Notes under the pieces: generated by a model
The model's input: the letters and a program-made list of their open reading frames with translations, nothing else
Told to the model about the DNA's origin: nothing
The model's database searches: none
Assembly: GCF_001653755.1 (NCBI RefSeq)
Contig: NZ_CP015125.1
Coordinates: forward strand, 184,001 to 248,000
Length of the DNA: 64,000 bases
From: Dokdonia donghaensis DSW-1
GTDB lineage: Bacteria > Bacteroidota > Bacteroidia > Flavobacteriales > Flavobacteriaceae
Direction: 5' to 3'
Translations under genes and position numbers: made by a program
Shown here: one piece after another, positions 52,056 through 59,727 of the stretch
How the letters are laid out: each line of letters opens with the position of its first letter
Position numbering within the stretch: the stretch's first letter is position 1

Positions 52056-53053
52056 TATAGCTTACATTTTCTAGGGGTTACATTCTCTACTAGTTGCGCA
52101 ATAGCTTTAATGTGTGCAGGTGTGGTGCCACAGCAGCCACCCACAATATTTACAAGGTTTTTATCGATGTATTTTTTAATCTGCATTGCCATTTGCTCTG
52201 GTGTTTCATCATACTCCCCGAAGGCATTAGGCAATCCCGCATTGGGATGTGCAGAAATACCCACCTCTGTTTTATTTGCTATAGCTTCTAGATGTGGTTG
52301 CAACTGACTAGCACCTAGCGCGCAGTTAAAACCAACAGACAATAGCGGAATATGTGATACCGAAATTAAAAATGCCTCTGCCGTTTGCCCTGAAAGCGTT
52401 CTACCAGAAGCGTCTGTTATGGTGCCAGAAATCATTACTGGCGTGTCTACACCTCGCTCTTCTTTTACCTGGTCTATCGCAAATAGCGCAGCCTTTGCGT
52501 TGAGTGTATCAAACACAGTTTCTACAAGTAAGATATCCACACCACCATCTAGCAAGGCTTCTACTTGTTGTTTATAAGCCACTCTAAGTTCTTCAAAACT
52601 CACTGCACGATACCCCGGGTCATTTACATCTGGCGACATACTCGCTGTCTTGTTTGTAGGACCTATGCTTCCTGCTACAAATCGTGGTTTGTGAGGTTCT
52701 TTTGCGGTTATGGATTGAGCGACATTTTTGGCAATTTTCGCGGAAGCGTAATTCAAATCATACACATACTCCTCCATCTCATAATCTGCCATTGCAATGG
52801 TGGTACTCAAGAAGGTGTTAGTCTCCACAATATCTGCTCCCGCTTCAAAATACTTGCGGTGCACCTCTGCAATTGCGGCAGGCTGCGTGAGTGACAGTAA
52901 ATCATTATTACCTTTTACAGACCGATAAAAATCTTTAAAGCGCTCTCCTCTAAAATCTTCTTCACTAAAATTATATGCCTGCAGCATCGTACCCATCGCA
53001 CCATCTAGCACAAGGATTCGTTCTTGCAAAACCGCTTTTAATTGTGCTGCCAT
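52055..53053 (-). CDS. Homocysteine S-methyltransferase module of split methionine synthase
   Basis: 332 residues equal to the first module of MetH, which binds homocysteine through zinc. The start ILVLDGAMGTMLQAYNFSEE, ADIVETNTFLSTTIAMADYE, the Cys in VGFNCALGASQLQPHLEAIA and the double Cys of NIVGGCCGTTPAHIKAIAQL are the zinc-site signatures. Its stop overlaps the start of the C-terminal gene, so the two polypeptides would be made in matched amounts and act together. A degenerate palindrome lies inside. Confidence 0.95.
   Translation of the reverse strand: MAAQLKAVLQERILVLDGAMGTMLQAYNFSEEDFRGERFKDFYRSVKGNNDLLSLTQPAAIAEVHRKYFEAGADIVETNTFLSTTIAMADYEMEEYVYDLNYASAKIAKNVAQSITAKEPHKPRFVAGSIGPTNKTASMSPDVNDPGYRAVSFEELRVAYKQQVEALLDGGVDILLVETVFDTLNAKAALFAIDQVKEERGVDTPVMISGTITDASGRTLSGQTAEAFLISVSHIPLLSVGFNCALGASQLQPHLEAIANKTEVGISAHPNAGLPNAFGEYDETPEQMAMQIKKYIDKNLVNIVGGCCGTTPAHIKAIAQLVENVTPRKCKL
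52735..52749. repeat. Degenerate palindrome copy inside a CDS
   Basis: TTTTCGCGGAAGCGTA, one central mismatch to the core; encodes Ala-Ser-Ala-Lys on the minus strand, where other copies give Ala-Phe-Ala-Lys. Ends approximate. Confidence 0.55.
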
Positions 53054-54222
53054 TAGTTCTCTAGTGCTTGAATAATATCATTTTTAATGTCTTCTATATG
53101 TTCTAAACCTACAGATATACGAATAAGACCATCTGAAATACCTACCTCATCACGCTCAGCGCTCGATAGCTTGCTGTGGGTTGTACTAGCAGGGTGACTT
53201 ACAATAGTTCTGGTATCTCCTAGGTTTGCTGTGAGCGAACACATCTTTATGGTATTTAAAAAATCACGCCCTTTTTGTAATCCGCCGTCAAGCTCTATTG
53301 TCACGATGCTTCCTCCCGCTTTCATTTGTTTTTGAGCAAGTGCGTATTGAGGATGTGATGGTAAAAAGGGATAACGGACTTTTTTGATTTGAGGTTGATT
53401 CTCTAAGTGTGTTGCGAGCTCAAGTGCATTTTTACAATGGCGATCTACTCTTACCGAGATCGTTTCGAGACTTTTTGAAATTGTCCACGCATTAAAAGGA
53501 GATAATGCAGGTCCAGTAACTCTAGCAAAACGATAAATCTTATCAATGAGCTCATAACTACCTACGGCGATGCCTCCCATTGTGCGCCCTTGACCGTCTA
53601 GTAATTTTGTAGCCGAGTGTATCACCACATCTGCACCAAAACGTATAGGTTGTTGTAAATATGGTGTTGCAAAGCAATTATCTACTATAAAAATAAGGTT
53701 ATGCTTTTTTGAAAAATCAGCCAGCGCTTGTAAGTCTATGACATCTATCGCTGGATTAGTAGGCGACTCCACATAAATCACCTTTGTATTAGATTGTACT
53801 TTTGACGCTAAGTCATCTAGTTTTGTGCCATCAAAATACGTATGAGAAATATTCCATTTTGGTAAATACTTGGTAAAAAGCGTGTGGGTATTCCCAAAAA
53901 TTGCTCTTGCCGAAAGTATGTGATCCCCGCTATCTAACAAAGCTGCAAATGTGCTAAAAATAGCACTCATCCCTGTAGCAAAAGTCACACCTTGCGCTGC
54001 CCCTTCCATTAAACATATTTTTTTCACCAGCTCTGCGCAGTTGGGATTTGTATACCTACTGTAAATATTTCTTTTTTTCTCCTCTGCAAAAGAGGCTCTC
54101 ATCTCTTCTGACGTATCAAATACAAAACTAGAAGTAAGATACACCGGTGCTGAGTGCTCTTGATGTAAAGAACGCTCTGTTTGCGTACGTATCGCGAGTG
54201 TCTCTGGATGGTAATCACTCAT
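53053..54222 (-). CDS. Cys/Met-metabolism PLP enzyme (MetZ/MetB-like)
   Basis: 389-residue trans-sulfuration family enzyme. The PLP lysine is in VVIHSATKLLDGQGRTMGGI; YSRYTNPNCAELVKKICLME, GDHILSARAIFGNTHTLFTK and IFIVDNCFATPYLQQPIRFG are the family's other motifs, and HPASTTHSKLSSAERDEVGI closes it. It best resembles O-succinylhomoserine sulfhydrylase (MetZ), but cystathionine gamma-synthase cannot be excluded. It overlaps the metH N-terminal gene by one base and follows hom by 2 bases. Confidence 0.88.
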   Translation of the reverse strand: MSDYHPETLAIRTQTERSLHQEHSAPVYLTSSFVFDTSEEMRASFAEEKKRNIYSRYTNPNCAELVKKICLMEGAAQGVTFATGMSAIFSTFAALLDSGDHILSARAIFGNTHTLFTKYLPKWNISHTYFDGTKLDDLASKVQSNTKVIYVESPTNPAIDVIDLQALADFSKKHNLIFIVDNCFATPYLQQPIRFGADVVIHSATKLLDGQGRTMGGIAVGSYELIDKIYRFARVTGPALSPFNAWTISKSLETISVRVDRHCKNALELATHLENQPQIKKVRYPFLPSHPQYALAQKQMKAGGSIVTIELDGGLQKGRDFLNTIKMCSLTANLGDTRTIVSHPASTTHSKLSSAERDEVGISDGLIRISVGLEHIEDIKNDIIQALEN

Positions 54223-54224
54223 AG

Positions 54225-55313
54225 CTAGTTAAGACTTGTTGTGATTTTTAAAATATCGCTCAGCACGCCTCTCGCTGTAACAGCTTTTCCTGCGCCAGCT
54301 CCTTGTATCACCAGCGGGTGATCACCATAGGAGTCTGTATAAATTTCAAAAACGGCATCTGCACCTTGAGTTTGCCCCAGCGCTGTGTGCTTAGATTCTT
54401 GCACTAGTTTTACTTCAAGTTGTTGTGTTTTTAAATCTAGCTCACCTACGTGTCTCAACACTTCATTTGCTCCTAGTTGAGATTTACTATTCTCAAAAAT
54501 GGCATCAAGGGTTTTTACGCTTTCGCGAAACTGGGGTAAGGTAGTGGTACCATTTAATGATTTAGGAACCAGTGACTGTACTTTTACATCGTCAAACTCT
54601 TTTGTGAGTCCTACCTCTCTCCCTAAAATCAAAAGCTTGCGTGCCACGTCTTTACCTGAAAGATCTTCCCTAGCATCTGGCTCTGTGAGTCCCAACGCAT
54701 CTGCCTCAAGTAATATGTCTGAAAAACTCTTATCCTCCGCCGAAAACGTGTTAAACAAATAACTAAGAGATCCAGAAAATATGCCTCGTATCTTATGTAT
54801 TTCTTCACCACTATCATATAAACTTTTTATGGTCTCAATGATAGGCAGTCCTGCTCCTACATTTGTTTCATATAAGAACTTCTTGTTGTGCTGTTTTAAA
54901 GATGTACGCAGTGCCTTATAGAAATCATATGAGCGTGTATTTGCAATCTTATTAGCAGTTACGATATGAAATCCATTTTCGATGAGAGATACATAGTTTT
55001 CCACAAACTGCGGACTCGCAGTGACATCTACCGCGATAAATGAGCTTTCACCATCGTGATTAGACTCTTGTTGTTGCTTTAACTTTTTCGCGTAAGCGTA
55101 AATATCATCTAACGTGTAGGGATGGGCTTGGTTCTCAAAATCTGCACTCCAGCTGCCTGTTGTCTCATTTTGAAACAACGCCAGTGTAGAGTTTGCAATA
55201 CAAAAAATGTTAAGTTGCTTACTAGAAGACTTTTTATTAAAATCTGTAATCTGTGTGATGAGCGTGCTCCCCACATTACCTATACCAAAAATGGCGATGT
55301 TTATTTGTGACAT
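54225..55313 (-). CDS. Homoserine dehydrogenase
   Basis: 362 residues, similar to the C-terminal half of E. coli ThrA/MetL and lacking an aspartokinase part and an ACT domain. NAD(P) binding IAIFGIGNVGSTLITQI; FIAVDVTASPQFVENYVSLI; VTANKIANTRSYDFYKAL; NVGAGLPIIETIKSLYDSGE; the substrate motif IFSGSLSYLFNTF and GLTEPDAREDLSGKDVARKL. It reduces aspartate semialdehyde to homoserine. Its presence inside the met cluster suggests a methionine-dedicated enzyme. Its start overlaps the metX stop by 13 bp. Two palindrome-related sequences lie inside. Confidence 0.92.
   Translation of the reverse strand: MSQINIAIFGIGNVGSTLITQITDFNKKSSSKQLNIFCIANSTLALFQNETTGSWSADFENQAHPYTLDDIYAYAKKLKQQQESNHDGESSFIAVDVTASPQFVENYVSLIENGFHIVTANKIANTRSYDFYKALRTSLKQHNKKFLYETNVGAGLPIIETIKSLYDSGEEIHKIRGIFSGSLSYLFNTFSAEDKSFSDILLEADALGLTEPDAREDLSGKDVARKLLILGREVGLTKEFDDVKVQSLVPKSLNGTTTLPQFRESVKTLDAIFENSKSQLGANEVLRHVGELDLKTQQLEVKLVQESKHTALGQTQGADAVFEIYTDSYGDHPLVIQGAGAGKAVTARGVLSDILKITTSLN
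54518..54533. repeat. Iterated palindrome copy inside hom (a)
   Basis: CGCTTTCGCGAAACTG, right arm lost; preceded by TTA as in full copies. Minus strand reading Gln-Phe-Arg-Glu-Ser-Val. Confidence 0.75.
55086..55100. repeat. Degenerate palindrome copy inside hom (b)
   Basis: TTTCGCGTAAGCGTA with one central mismatch; minus strand reading Ala-Tyr-Ala-Lys-Lys. Confidence 0.55.
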
Positions 55314-56272
55314 AATTGTGTTGAAAAAATGGGTTTTACAAAGCTTGATAACTGCTCATATTCTATTAAAAAGGCATCGTGACCGTGTATGGATTTTAGC
55401 TCATCATAGGTAGATGAGATACCCATCTCTTGTAATTGTAAGTGGGTCTCATATATCTCATCTGCCAGAAAAAGTCCGTCTGTATCTATGGCTACTTGAT
55501 GCACGGTACCGGTAAAGTCACGTAGTAACGCTTTAAAATCTTTGCTTCCTTGTGTAATATCTGCACTAAGCAATAACTGATTCATAAGCCTATATGCCGA
55601 TAGCGAAAACCGTTCTGAGAGTTTTATGCCGTGGTGATTAAGCCAGCTTTGTGTATTATACAATTGCTCATCGCGCTTACTACGATTAAACTTCTCTTTA
55701 AAAGAAGCTGGTGTGCGATAAAAGGTCATTGCGTGCATACGCGCATCTGCTACGGGCTGGCTAGAATGGGTAAGCAGGCTGTCTTGTATGTGACATTGTG
55801 CTATCACCCAGTCTGTCGCTTTCCAGTCTGTCGCAATGGGTATTAAATGTTTTATAAGCTTTGGCTGTTGGCTTGCCAGCTCCCAGGCTATCTGCCCTCC
55901 TAAGGAACCACCTACAACGGCAAAAAGTGATGTTATGTTAAGATGCTGTAGCACCTCCCCGTGTATGCGTGCGATGTCATAATTAGTAAACTCTTTATAC
56001 GCTGTAATGCGCTGCGTGCTTGCGTGGCCATTACCTGGTATATCTATAGATAGTATGGTGTAGCAGCCTGTATCTATAGCTTTTTCTTTACCTATCAAAT
56101 CACTCCACCAGCCTTTGTCTCCAGTTATGGTAGAGTTACCCGTGAGCGCGTGATTAACCAGTACTACAGGTGCTGCACCTAGCACCTGACCTGCCAGCTG
56201 GTATGACACTTCGAGGTCACAATGATAACCAGAACGTGTGGTAAAAGATGATATGGATACGATGTTAAGCAT
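55301..56272 (-). CDS. metX: Homoserine O-acetyltransferase family (MetX-like)
   Basis: 323-residue alpha/beta hydrolase that would acylate homoserine. Nucleophile Ser in VVGGSLGGQIAWELASQQPK; oxyanion region VLVNHALTGNSTITGDKGWW; acid in AIDTDGLFLADE; His in LKSIHGHDAFLIEYEQL. It is shorter than typical MetX (350-380) through a reduced lid. Whether acetyl- or succinyl-CoA is used cannot be read from the sequence. It is separated from metY by 94 bases with a hairpin terminator and overlaps hom. Confidence 0.87.
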   Translation of the reverse strand: MLNIVSISSFTTRSGYHCDLEVSYQLAGQVLGAAPVVLVNHALTGNSTITGDKGWWSDLIGKEKAIDTGCYTILSIDIPGNGHASTQRITAYKEFTNYDIARIHGEVLQHLNITSLFAVVGGSLGGQIAWELASQQPKLIKHLIPIATDWKATDWVIAQCHIQDSLLTHSSQPVADARMHAMTFYRTPASFKEKFNRSKRDEQLYNTQSWLNHHGIKLSERFSLSAYRLMNQLLLSADITQGSKDFKALLRDFTGTVHQVAIDTDGLFLADEIYETHLQLQEMGISSTYDELKSIHGHDAFLIEYEQLSSFVKPIFSTQLCHK

Positions 56273-56312
56273 ATGTATTGCAGTTTAAGATGGGGTGAAA
56301 GGCTACTTATTG

Positions 56313-56356
56313 TAAAAAAGCTCCAACTAGCTCTGGCAAAAAAGCTAGCTGGAGCA
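56313..56356 (-). terminator. Terminator between metY and metX
   Basis: GCTCCAGCTAGC and GCTAGTTGGAGC form a stem around TTTTTTGCCAGA, followed on the minus strand by six T. It would lower or stop transcription from metY into metX and the rest of the cluster. Confidence 0.8.
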
Positions 56357-56366
56357 TCACAATTAA

Positions 56367-57659
56367 TTACACTAAAACAGTTTTATCTACGCGCGCAAAA
56401 GCCGCTACGAGATCTTCTTTAAGATCTTCTATATTCTCTAGACCTACAGAAAGACGTACGAGATCTTTAGTCACTCCAGTTGCCTCTTGCTCTTGGTCTG
56501 AGAGTTGCTGGTGTGTGGTGCTCGCTGGGTGTATAATGAGTGATTTACTATCACCTATATTTGCGAGTAGTGAGAAAAGCTTAGTCTCGTTTGCAATAGT
56601 TTTTGCACTTTCAAAACCACCTTTTATACCAAAGGTGACAATCCCACTCTGTCCCTTAGGCAAGTATTGCTTTGCAAGATCATTATACTTACTTGACTCA
56701 AGACCTGGATAATTTACCCACGCCACCTCATCACGAGTTTCTAGCCACTGTGCAAGTGCAAGTGCATTTTGCGAGTGCTTTTGCAATCTAATTTCTAGTG
56801 TTTCTAGCCCTTGTAATATTTGGAATGCATTAAATGGACTTAATGCCGCACCGTGATCTCTCAATCCTTCTATGCGCACCTTTGCAATAAACGCTGCCTC
56901 TGCTAGTGCATCGTGGTATACTAAGCCGTGGTAACCTGCAGATGGCTCTGTAAACTCAGGAAATTTACCATTACTCCAGTCAAATTTTCCTGCATCTATG
57001 ATCACTCCACCTAGTGCGGTACCATTACCGTTTATATATTTTGTAAGAGAGTGAATCACGATATCTGCCCCGTGCTCGATTGGGTTAAGAAGCGCTGGAG
57101 TTGCCACCGTGTTATCTACAATGAAAGGGACTTTGTGCGCTTTCGCGAAAGCGGAAATACCTTTTAAATCTAATACATCCAGCTTAGGGTTACCTAGTGA
57201 CTCCACAAAGAAGGCACGGGTATTTTCTTGTGCTGCATTTTTAAAGTTTTCTGGATCTGAAGGATCTACAAAAGTGGTTGTAATCCCAAAACGAGGAAGT
57301 GTCACACTTAGTAAATTATACGTTCCTCCATAGAGACTACTTGAAGCTACTACGTGGTCCCCTTGCTTTAAGAGTGTAAGTAGCGTGGTGTTAATTGCCG
57401 CAGTACCAGATGCGGTTACTACAGCTGCCAGCCCTCCTTCTATCTCTGTGAGGCGCTTCTCTAGCACATCATTTGTAGGGTTATTAAGGCGTGTGTAGAT
57501 AAAGCCTGGTTCAGAGAGGTTAAAAAGGTTTGCTGCGTGGTCTGCATCATTAAAAACGTAGGCAGTGCTCTGGTAAATAGGCACGGCTCTTGTTCCTCCG
57601 TTTGCTGCATAATCGTGTCCTGCGTGCAACGCTTTGGTTGCTAATTTTTGTGTACTCAT
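56367..57659 (-). CDS. metY: O-acetylhomoserine sulfhydrylase (MetY-like)
   Basis: 430-residue PLP enzyme started at MSTQKLATKALHAGHDYAAN (57659); the reading frame extends upstream but family members begin here. It combines O-acetylhomoserine with sulfide to homocysteine. PLP lysine in IVIHSLTKYINGNGTALGGV; IYTRLNNPTNDVLEKRLTEI; GDHVVASSSLYGGTYNLLSV; VIIDAGKFDWSNGKFPEF is the insertion that marks the MetY branch. First gene after the SAM-I riboswitch. A palindrome copy lies in the helix before VPFIVDNTVATP. Confidence 0.93.
   Translation of the reverse strand: MSTQKLATKALHAGHDYAANGGTRAVPIYQSTAYVFNDADHAANLFNLSEPGFIYTRLNNPTNDVLEKRLTEIEGGLAAVVTASGTAAINTTLLTLLKQGDHVVASSSLYGGTYNLLSVTLPRFGITTTFVDPSDPENFKNAAQENTRAFFVESLGNPKLDVLDLKGISAFAKAHKVPFIVDNTVATPALLNPIEHGADIVIHSLTKYINGNGTALGGVIIDAGKFDWSNGKFPEFTEPSAGYHGLVYHDALAEAAFIAKVRIEGLRDHGAALSPFNAFQILQGLETLEIRLQKHSQNALALAQWLETRDEVAWVNYPGLESSKYNDLAKQYLPKGQSGIVTFGIKGGFESAKTIANETKLFSLLANIGDSKSLIIHPASTTHQQLSDQEQEATGVTKDLVRLSVGLENIEDLKEDLVAAFARVDKTVLV
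57138..57153. repeat. Iterated palindrome copy inside metY
   Basis: CGCTTTCGCGAAAGCG; minus strand reading Ala-Phe-Ala-Lys-Ala. Confidence 0.92.
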
Positions 57660-57780
57660 TTTTCTTTTTTTTGAGTTTAATAGATTCCCTCTCACCTTGT
57701 GTGAAAGGATTAAAAACAAAAGCCAAACGTCTCTTAAACCTTATTACAGGCTCTCAAGATTTTTAAGAAAAATATTATAA

Positions 57781-57815
57781 GAAAAAACATAAGCACGTAC
57801 CTGAGCGGTACTGCT
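57781..57815 (-). terminator. Attenuator hairpin after the SAM-I riboswitch
   Basis: On the minus strand AGCAGTACC and GGTACGTGCT form a stem with loop GCTCA, then TTATGTTTTTTC. It directly follows riboswitch helix P1, so SAM binding may promote premature termination. Confidence 0.7.
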
Positions 57816-57817
57816 AG

Positions 57818-57939
57818 ATGTTATCTATCCTCAAGATTCGGTAATGAGCGACTCTTGGGTAGAATGTAGCACCTTCTTTCTAAGTGAAAGGGTTGCTAAG
57901 GCTTCATAGGGTCATTCCCTCAGCCTTTCTTGATAACAT
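57818..57939 (-). promoter_or_regulatory. SAM-I (S-box) riboswitch
   Basis: On the minus strand, helix P1 is ATGTTATC...GATAACAT (57939-57932 with 57825-57818). Between them come AAGAAAGGCTGAGGGAATGA, CCCTATGAAGCCTTAGCAAC and AAGGTGCTACATTCTACC in order, the P2/kink-turn, P2b pseudoknot and P3 strands of the S-box consensus. It lies about 160 bases before metY and is the expected switch for methionine genes. Match to the consensus is close enough that I regard it as firm. Confidence 0.93.
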
Positions 57940-57967
57940 TTCAATAAGTTGTTGAACTTTGTGAGCA

Positions 57968-57976
57968 CAAATATTG
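57968..57976 (-). promoter_or_regulatory. Possible -7 region of the met leader
   Basis: Minus-strand CAATATTTG is close to TAnnTTTG and lies about 30 bases before riboswitch helix P1. One spacer base is out of register, so confidence is limited. Confidence 0.35.
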
Positions 57977-58146
57977 TAAAAACAATTTTACAAAAACAAA
58001 CTTTTTAGAATAATTTTCTAAATAAAGTTATGTTAAATTCAATTAGGTAAAAATTAAACTATATTTAATCTATATATAAAACTATTTTTCTAACCTCTTC
58101 ATAAATGCAGAAAATAGGTCTTAGGAAATTTTCACAAAAAAATAAC

Positions 58147-58173
58147 ATTACCCTACCAGATTGGTAGGGTAAT
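58147..58173. other. Perfect 12-bp inverted repeat
   Basis: ATTACCCTACCA-GAT-TGGTAGGGTAAT. The minus strand continues into a T-run (GTTATTTTTTT), so it looks like a minus-oriented terminator, or an operator close to the metK promoter. No minus-strand gene ends here. Confidence 0.6.
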
Positions 58174-58200
58174 AGATTATTTATATCATTAAAGTTTCTT

Positions 58201-58208
58201 TACTTTTG
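58201..58208 (+). promoter_or_regulatory. -7 box TACTTTTG for metK
   Basis: Exact TAnnTTTG match. Transcription would start near 58214, directly before the riboswitch candidate at 58222, giving a leader of about 135 bases. Confidence 0.6.
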
Positions 58209-58221
58209 TCCCCATAATAAC

Positions 58222-58270
58222 GAGGACAGATTTGACTGCTTGCAACCTCAAAAAAAAATGGCTAAAATCA
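58222..58270 (+). promoter_or_regulatory. Candidate SAM-II (SAM-alpha) riboswitch upstream of metK
   Basis: GAGG (58222-58225) and CCTC (58246-58249) make helix P1. Its loop reads ACAGATTTGACTGCTTGCAA, matching the SAM-II loop pattern GATTTAAC..G..TTGCA; after an A-rich linker, ATGGCTAAAATC matches the 3' GCTAAA element. P1 is short, as in compact SAM-II. A second hairpin (AACACAAG/CTTGTGTT, 58271-58298) follows before metK at 58350. From memory of the consensus; not tested with a covariance model. Confidence 0.65.
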
Positions 58271-58349
58271 AACACAAGACTTTAACATTTCTTGTGTTAT
58301 GTTTCTACCCAGCACTCGTCAAATCTACTTCTTGACAAAAAATTAAAAA

Positions 58350-59603
58350 ATGGCCTATTTATTTACCTCAGAATCTGTTTCTGAAGGACACCCTGATAAA
58401 ATTGCAGATCAGATTTCTGACGCACTTATCGATAACTTTCTTGCTTTTGACACGCAGTCTAAAGTTGCTTGCGAGACCCTAGTTACAACTGGGCAGGTAG
58501 TTCTTGCAGGAGAAGTAAAGTCTAATGCATACCTAGATGTTCAAAAAATCGCTCGTGAGACTATTAATAAGATAGGATACACAAAGGGTGAGTATATGTT
58601 TGACGGTAACTCTTGTGGTGTACTGTCTGCCATACACGAGCAGTCTGACGATATAAATCGTGGTGTAGACCGCAAGAGCAAAGAAGAGCAAGGTGCAGGA
58701 GACCAAGGTATGATGTTTGGCTATGCGACTAAGGAAACTGAAAACTATATGCCACTAGCTCTCGAGCTATCACATAGACTACTCATTGAACTAGGTAAAC
58801 TACGCCGTGAGGATGATGAGATTACCTACCTACGTCCAGATGCCAAAGCACAAGTTACTATTGAGTATAGTGATGATAATGTGCCGCAACGCATTGAAGC
58901 TATTGTGGTGTCTACACAACACGACGACTTTGATGAAGATGAAGCAATGCTAGGTCGCATACGTGGTGACATACAAGATATTCTTATACCTCGCGTAGTA
59001 GGAATGCTACCAGAAAACATCGCTGCGCTCTTTAATGATGATATTAAGTATCACATCAACCCAACGGGCAAGTTTGTGATAGGTGGACCTCACGGAGACA
59101 CAGGTCTTACGGGGCGTAAAATTATAGTAGATACGTACGGTGGTAAAGGAGCTCACGGTGGTGGTGCTTTTTCTGGAAAAGACCCATCAAAGGTAGACCG
59201 CTCTGCAGCTTATGCAACGCGTCACATAGCAAAAAACTTAGTAGCTGCCGGAGTAGCAGATGAGATACTTGTACAAGTATCTTATGCAATAGGTGTTGTT
59301 GAGCCTATGGGAATCTTTGTAGATACCTACGGTTCATCAAATGTGTCGCTATCTGATGGTGAGATTGCTCAAAAGGTAACCGAACTTTTTGATATGAGAC
59401 CAGCTGCTATAGAAAGTAGATTAAAACTGCGCTCTCCTATATACAGCGAGACCGCAGCATATGGACATATGGGACGTACAAACGAAGTGGTCACAAAAAC
59501 TTTTGAAAGCTTTGACGGTAAGAAAAAAGAGGTAGAAGTAGAACTCTTTACTTGGGAAAAACTAGATTATGTTGAAAAAGTAAAAGAAGCTTTTAACCTA
59601 TAA
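58350..59603 (+). CDS. metK: S-adenosylmethionine synthetase
   Basis: Makes SAM from methionine and ATP. 417 residues. Signatures: FTSESVSEGHPDKIADQISD near the N-terminus, GAGDQGMMFGYATKET, the glycine-rich GGPHGDTGLTGRKIIVDTYG and KGAHGGGAFSGKDPSKVDRS, and YAIGVVEPMGIFVDTYG. It is divergent from the met cluster, has its own promoter and riboswitch candidate, and ends at a strong terminator. Confidence 0.97.
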   Translation: MAYLFTSESVSEGHPDKIADQISDALIDNFLAFDTQSKVACETLVTTGQVVLAGEVKSNAYLDVQKIARETINKIGYTKGEYMFDGNSCGVLSAIHEQSDDINRGVDRKSKEEQGAGDQGMMFGYATKETENYMPLALELSHRLLIELGKLRREDDEITYLRPDAKAQVTIEYSDDNVPQRIEAIVVSTQHDDFDEDEAMLGRIRGDIQDILIPRVVGMLPENIAALFNDDIKYHINPTGKFVIGGPHGDTGLTGRKIIVDTYGGKGAHGGGAFSGKDPSKVDRSAAYATRHIAKNLVAAGVADEILVQVSYAIGVVEPMGIFVDTYGSSNVSLSDGEIAQKVTELFDMRPAAIESRLKLRSPIYSETAAYGHMGRTNEVVTKTFESFDGKKKEVEVELFTWEKLDYVEKVKEAFNL

Positions 59604-59620
59604 TCTATCCGTATAGATAG

Positions 59621-59654
59621 TAAAAAAAGGGAGCCTAGTGGCTCCCTTTTTTTG
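59621..59654 (+). terminator. Terminator after metK
   Basis: AAAAAAAGGGAGCC and GGCTCCCTTTTTTT form a 14-bp stem with a 4-base loop. Confidence 0.92.
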
Positions 59655-59692
59655 TTTTGTATGTTATCACTCATATGTACTCACTGTGATGT

Positions 59693-59718
59693 GATTTCTC
59701 GGCAGGCTCGAAATGACA
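59693..59718. repeat. Solitary half of the 114-bp repeat element
   Basis: GATTTCTCGGCAGGCTCGAA followed by ATGACA resembles the right end of the elements at 9816-10769 (ATTTCTCCGCAAGGTCGAAA-TGAC), including a CTCATATG-type sequence before it. Confidence 0.65.
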
Positions 59719-59727
59719 GAAATGTAG

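Noticed and set aside
52055..53053. Frameshifted or broken metH
   Set aside because: The two parts divide at a domain border with a clean one-base stop/start overlap, as in other Bacteroidota, so this is a natural split.
57720..58349. A tRNA or other structural RNA gene in the met intergenic region
   Set aside because: The conserved segments fit riboswitch patterns; no cloverleaf with T-loop and anticodon arm was found here or elsewhere in the window.
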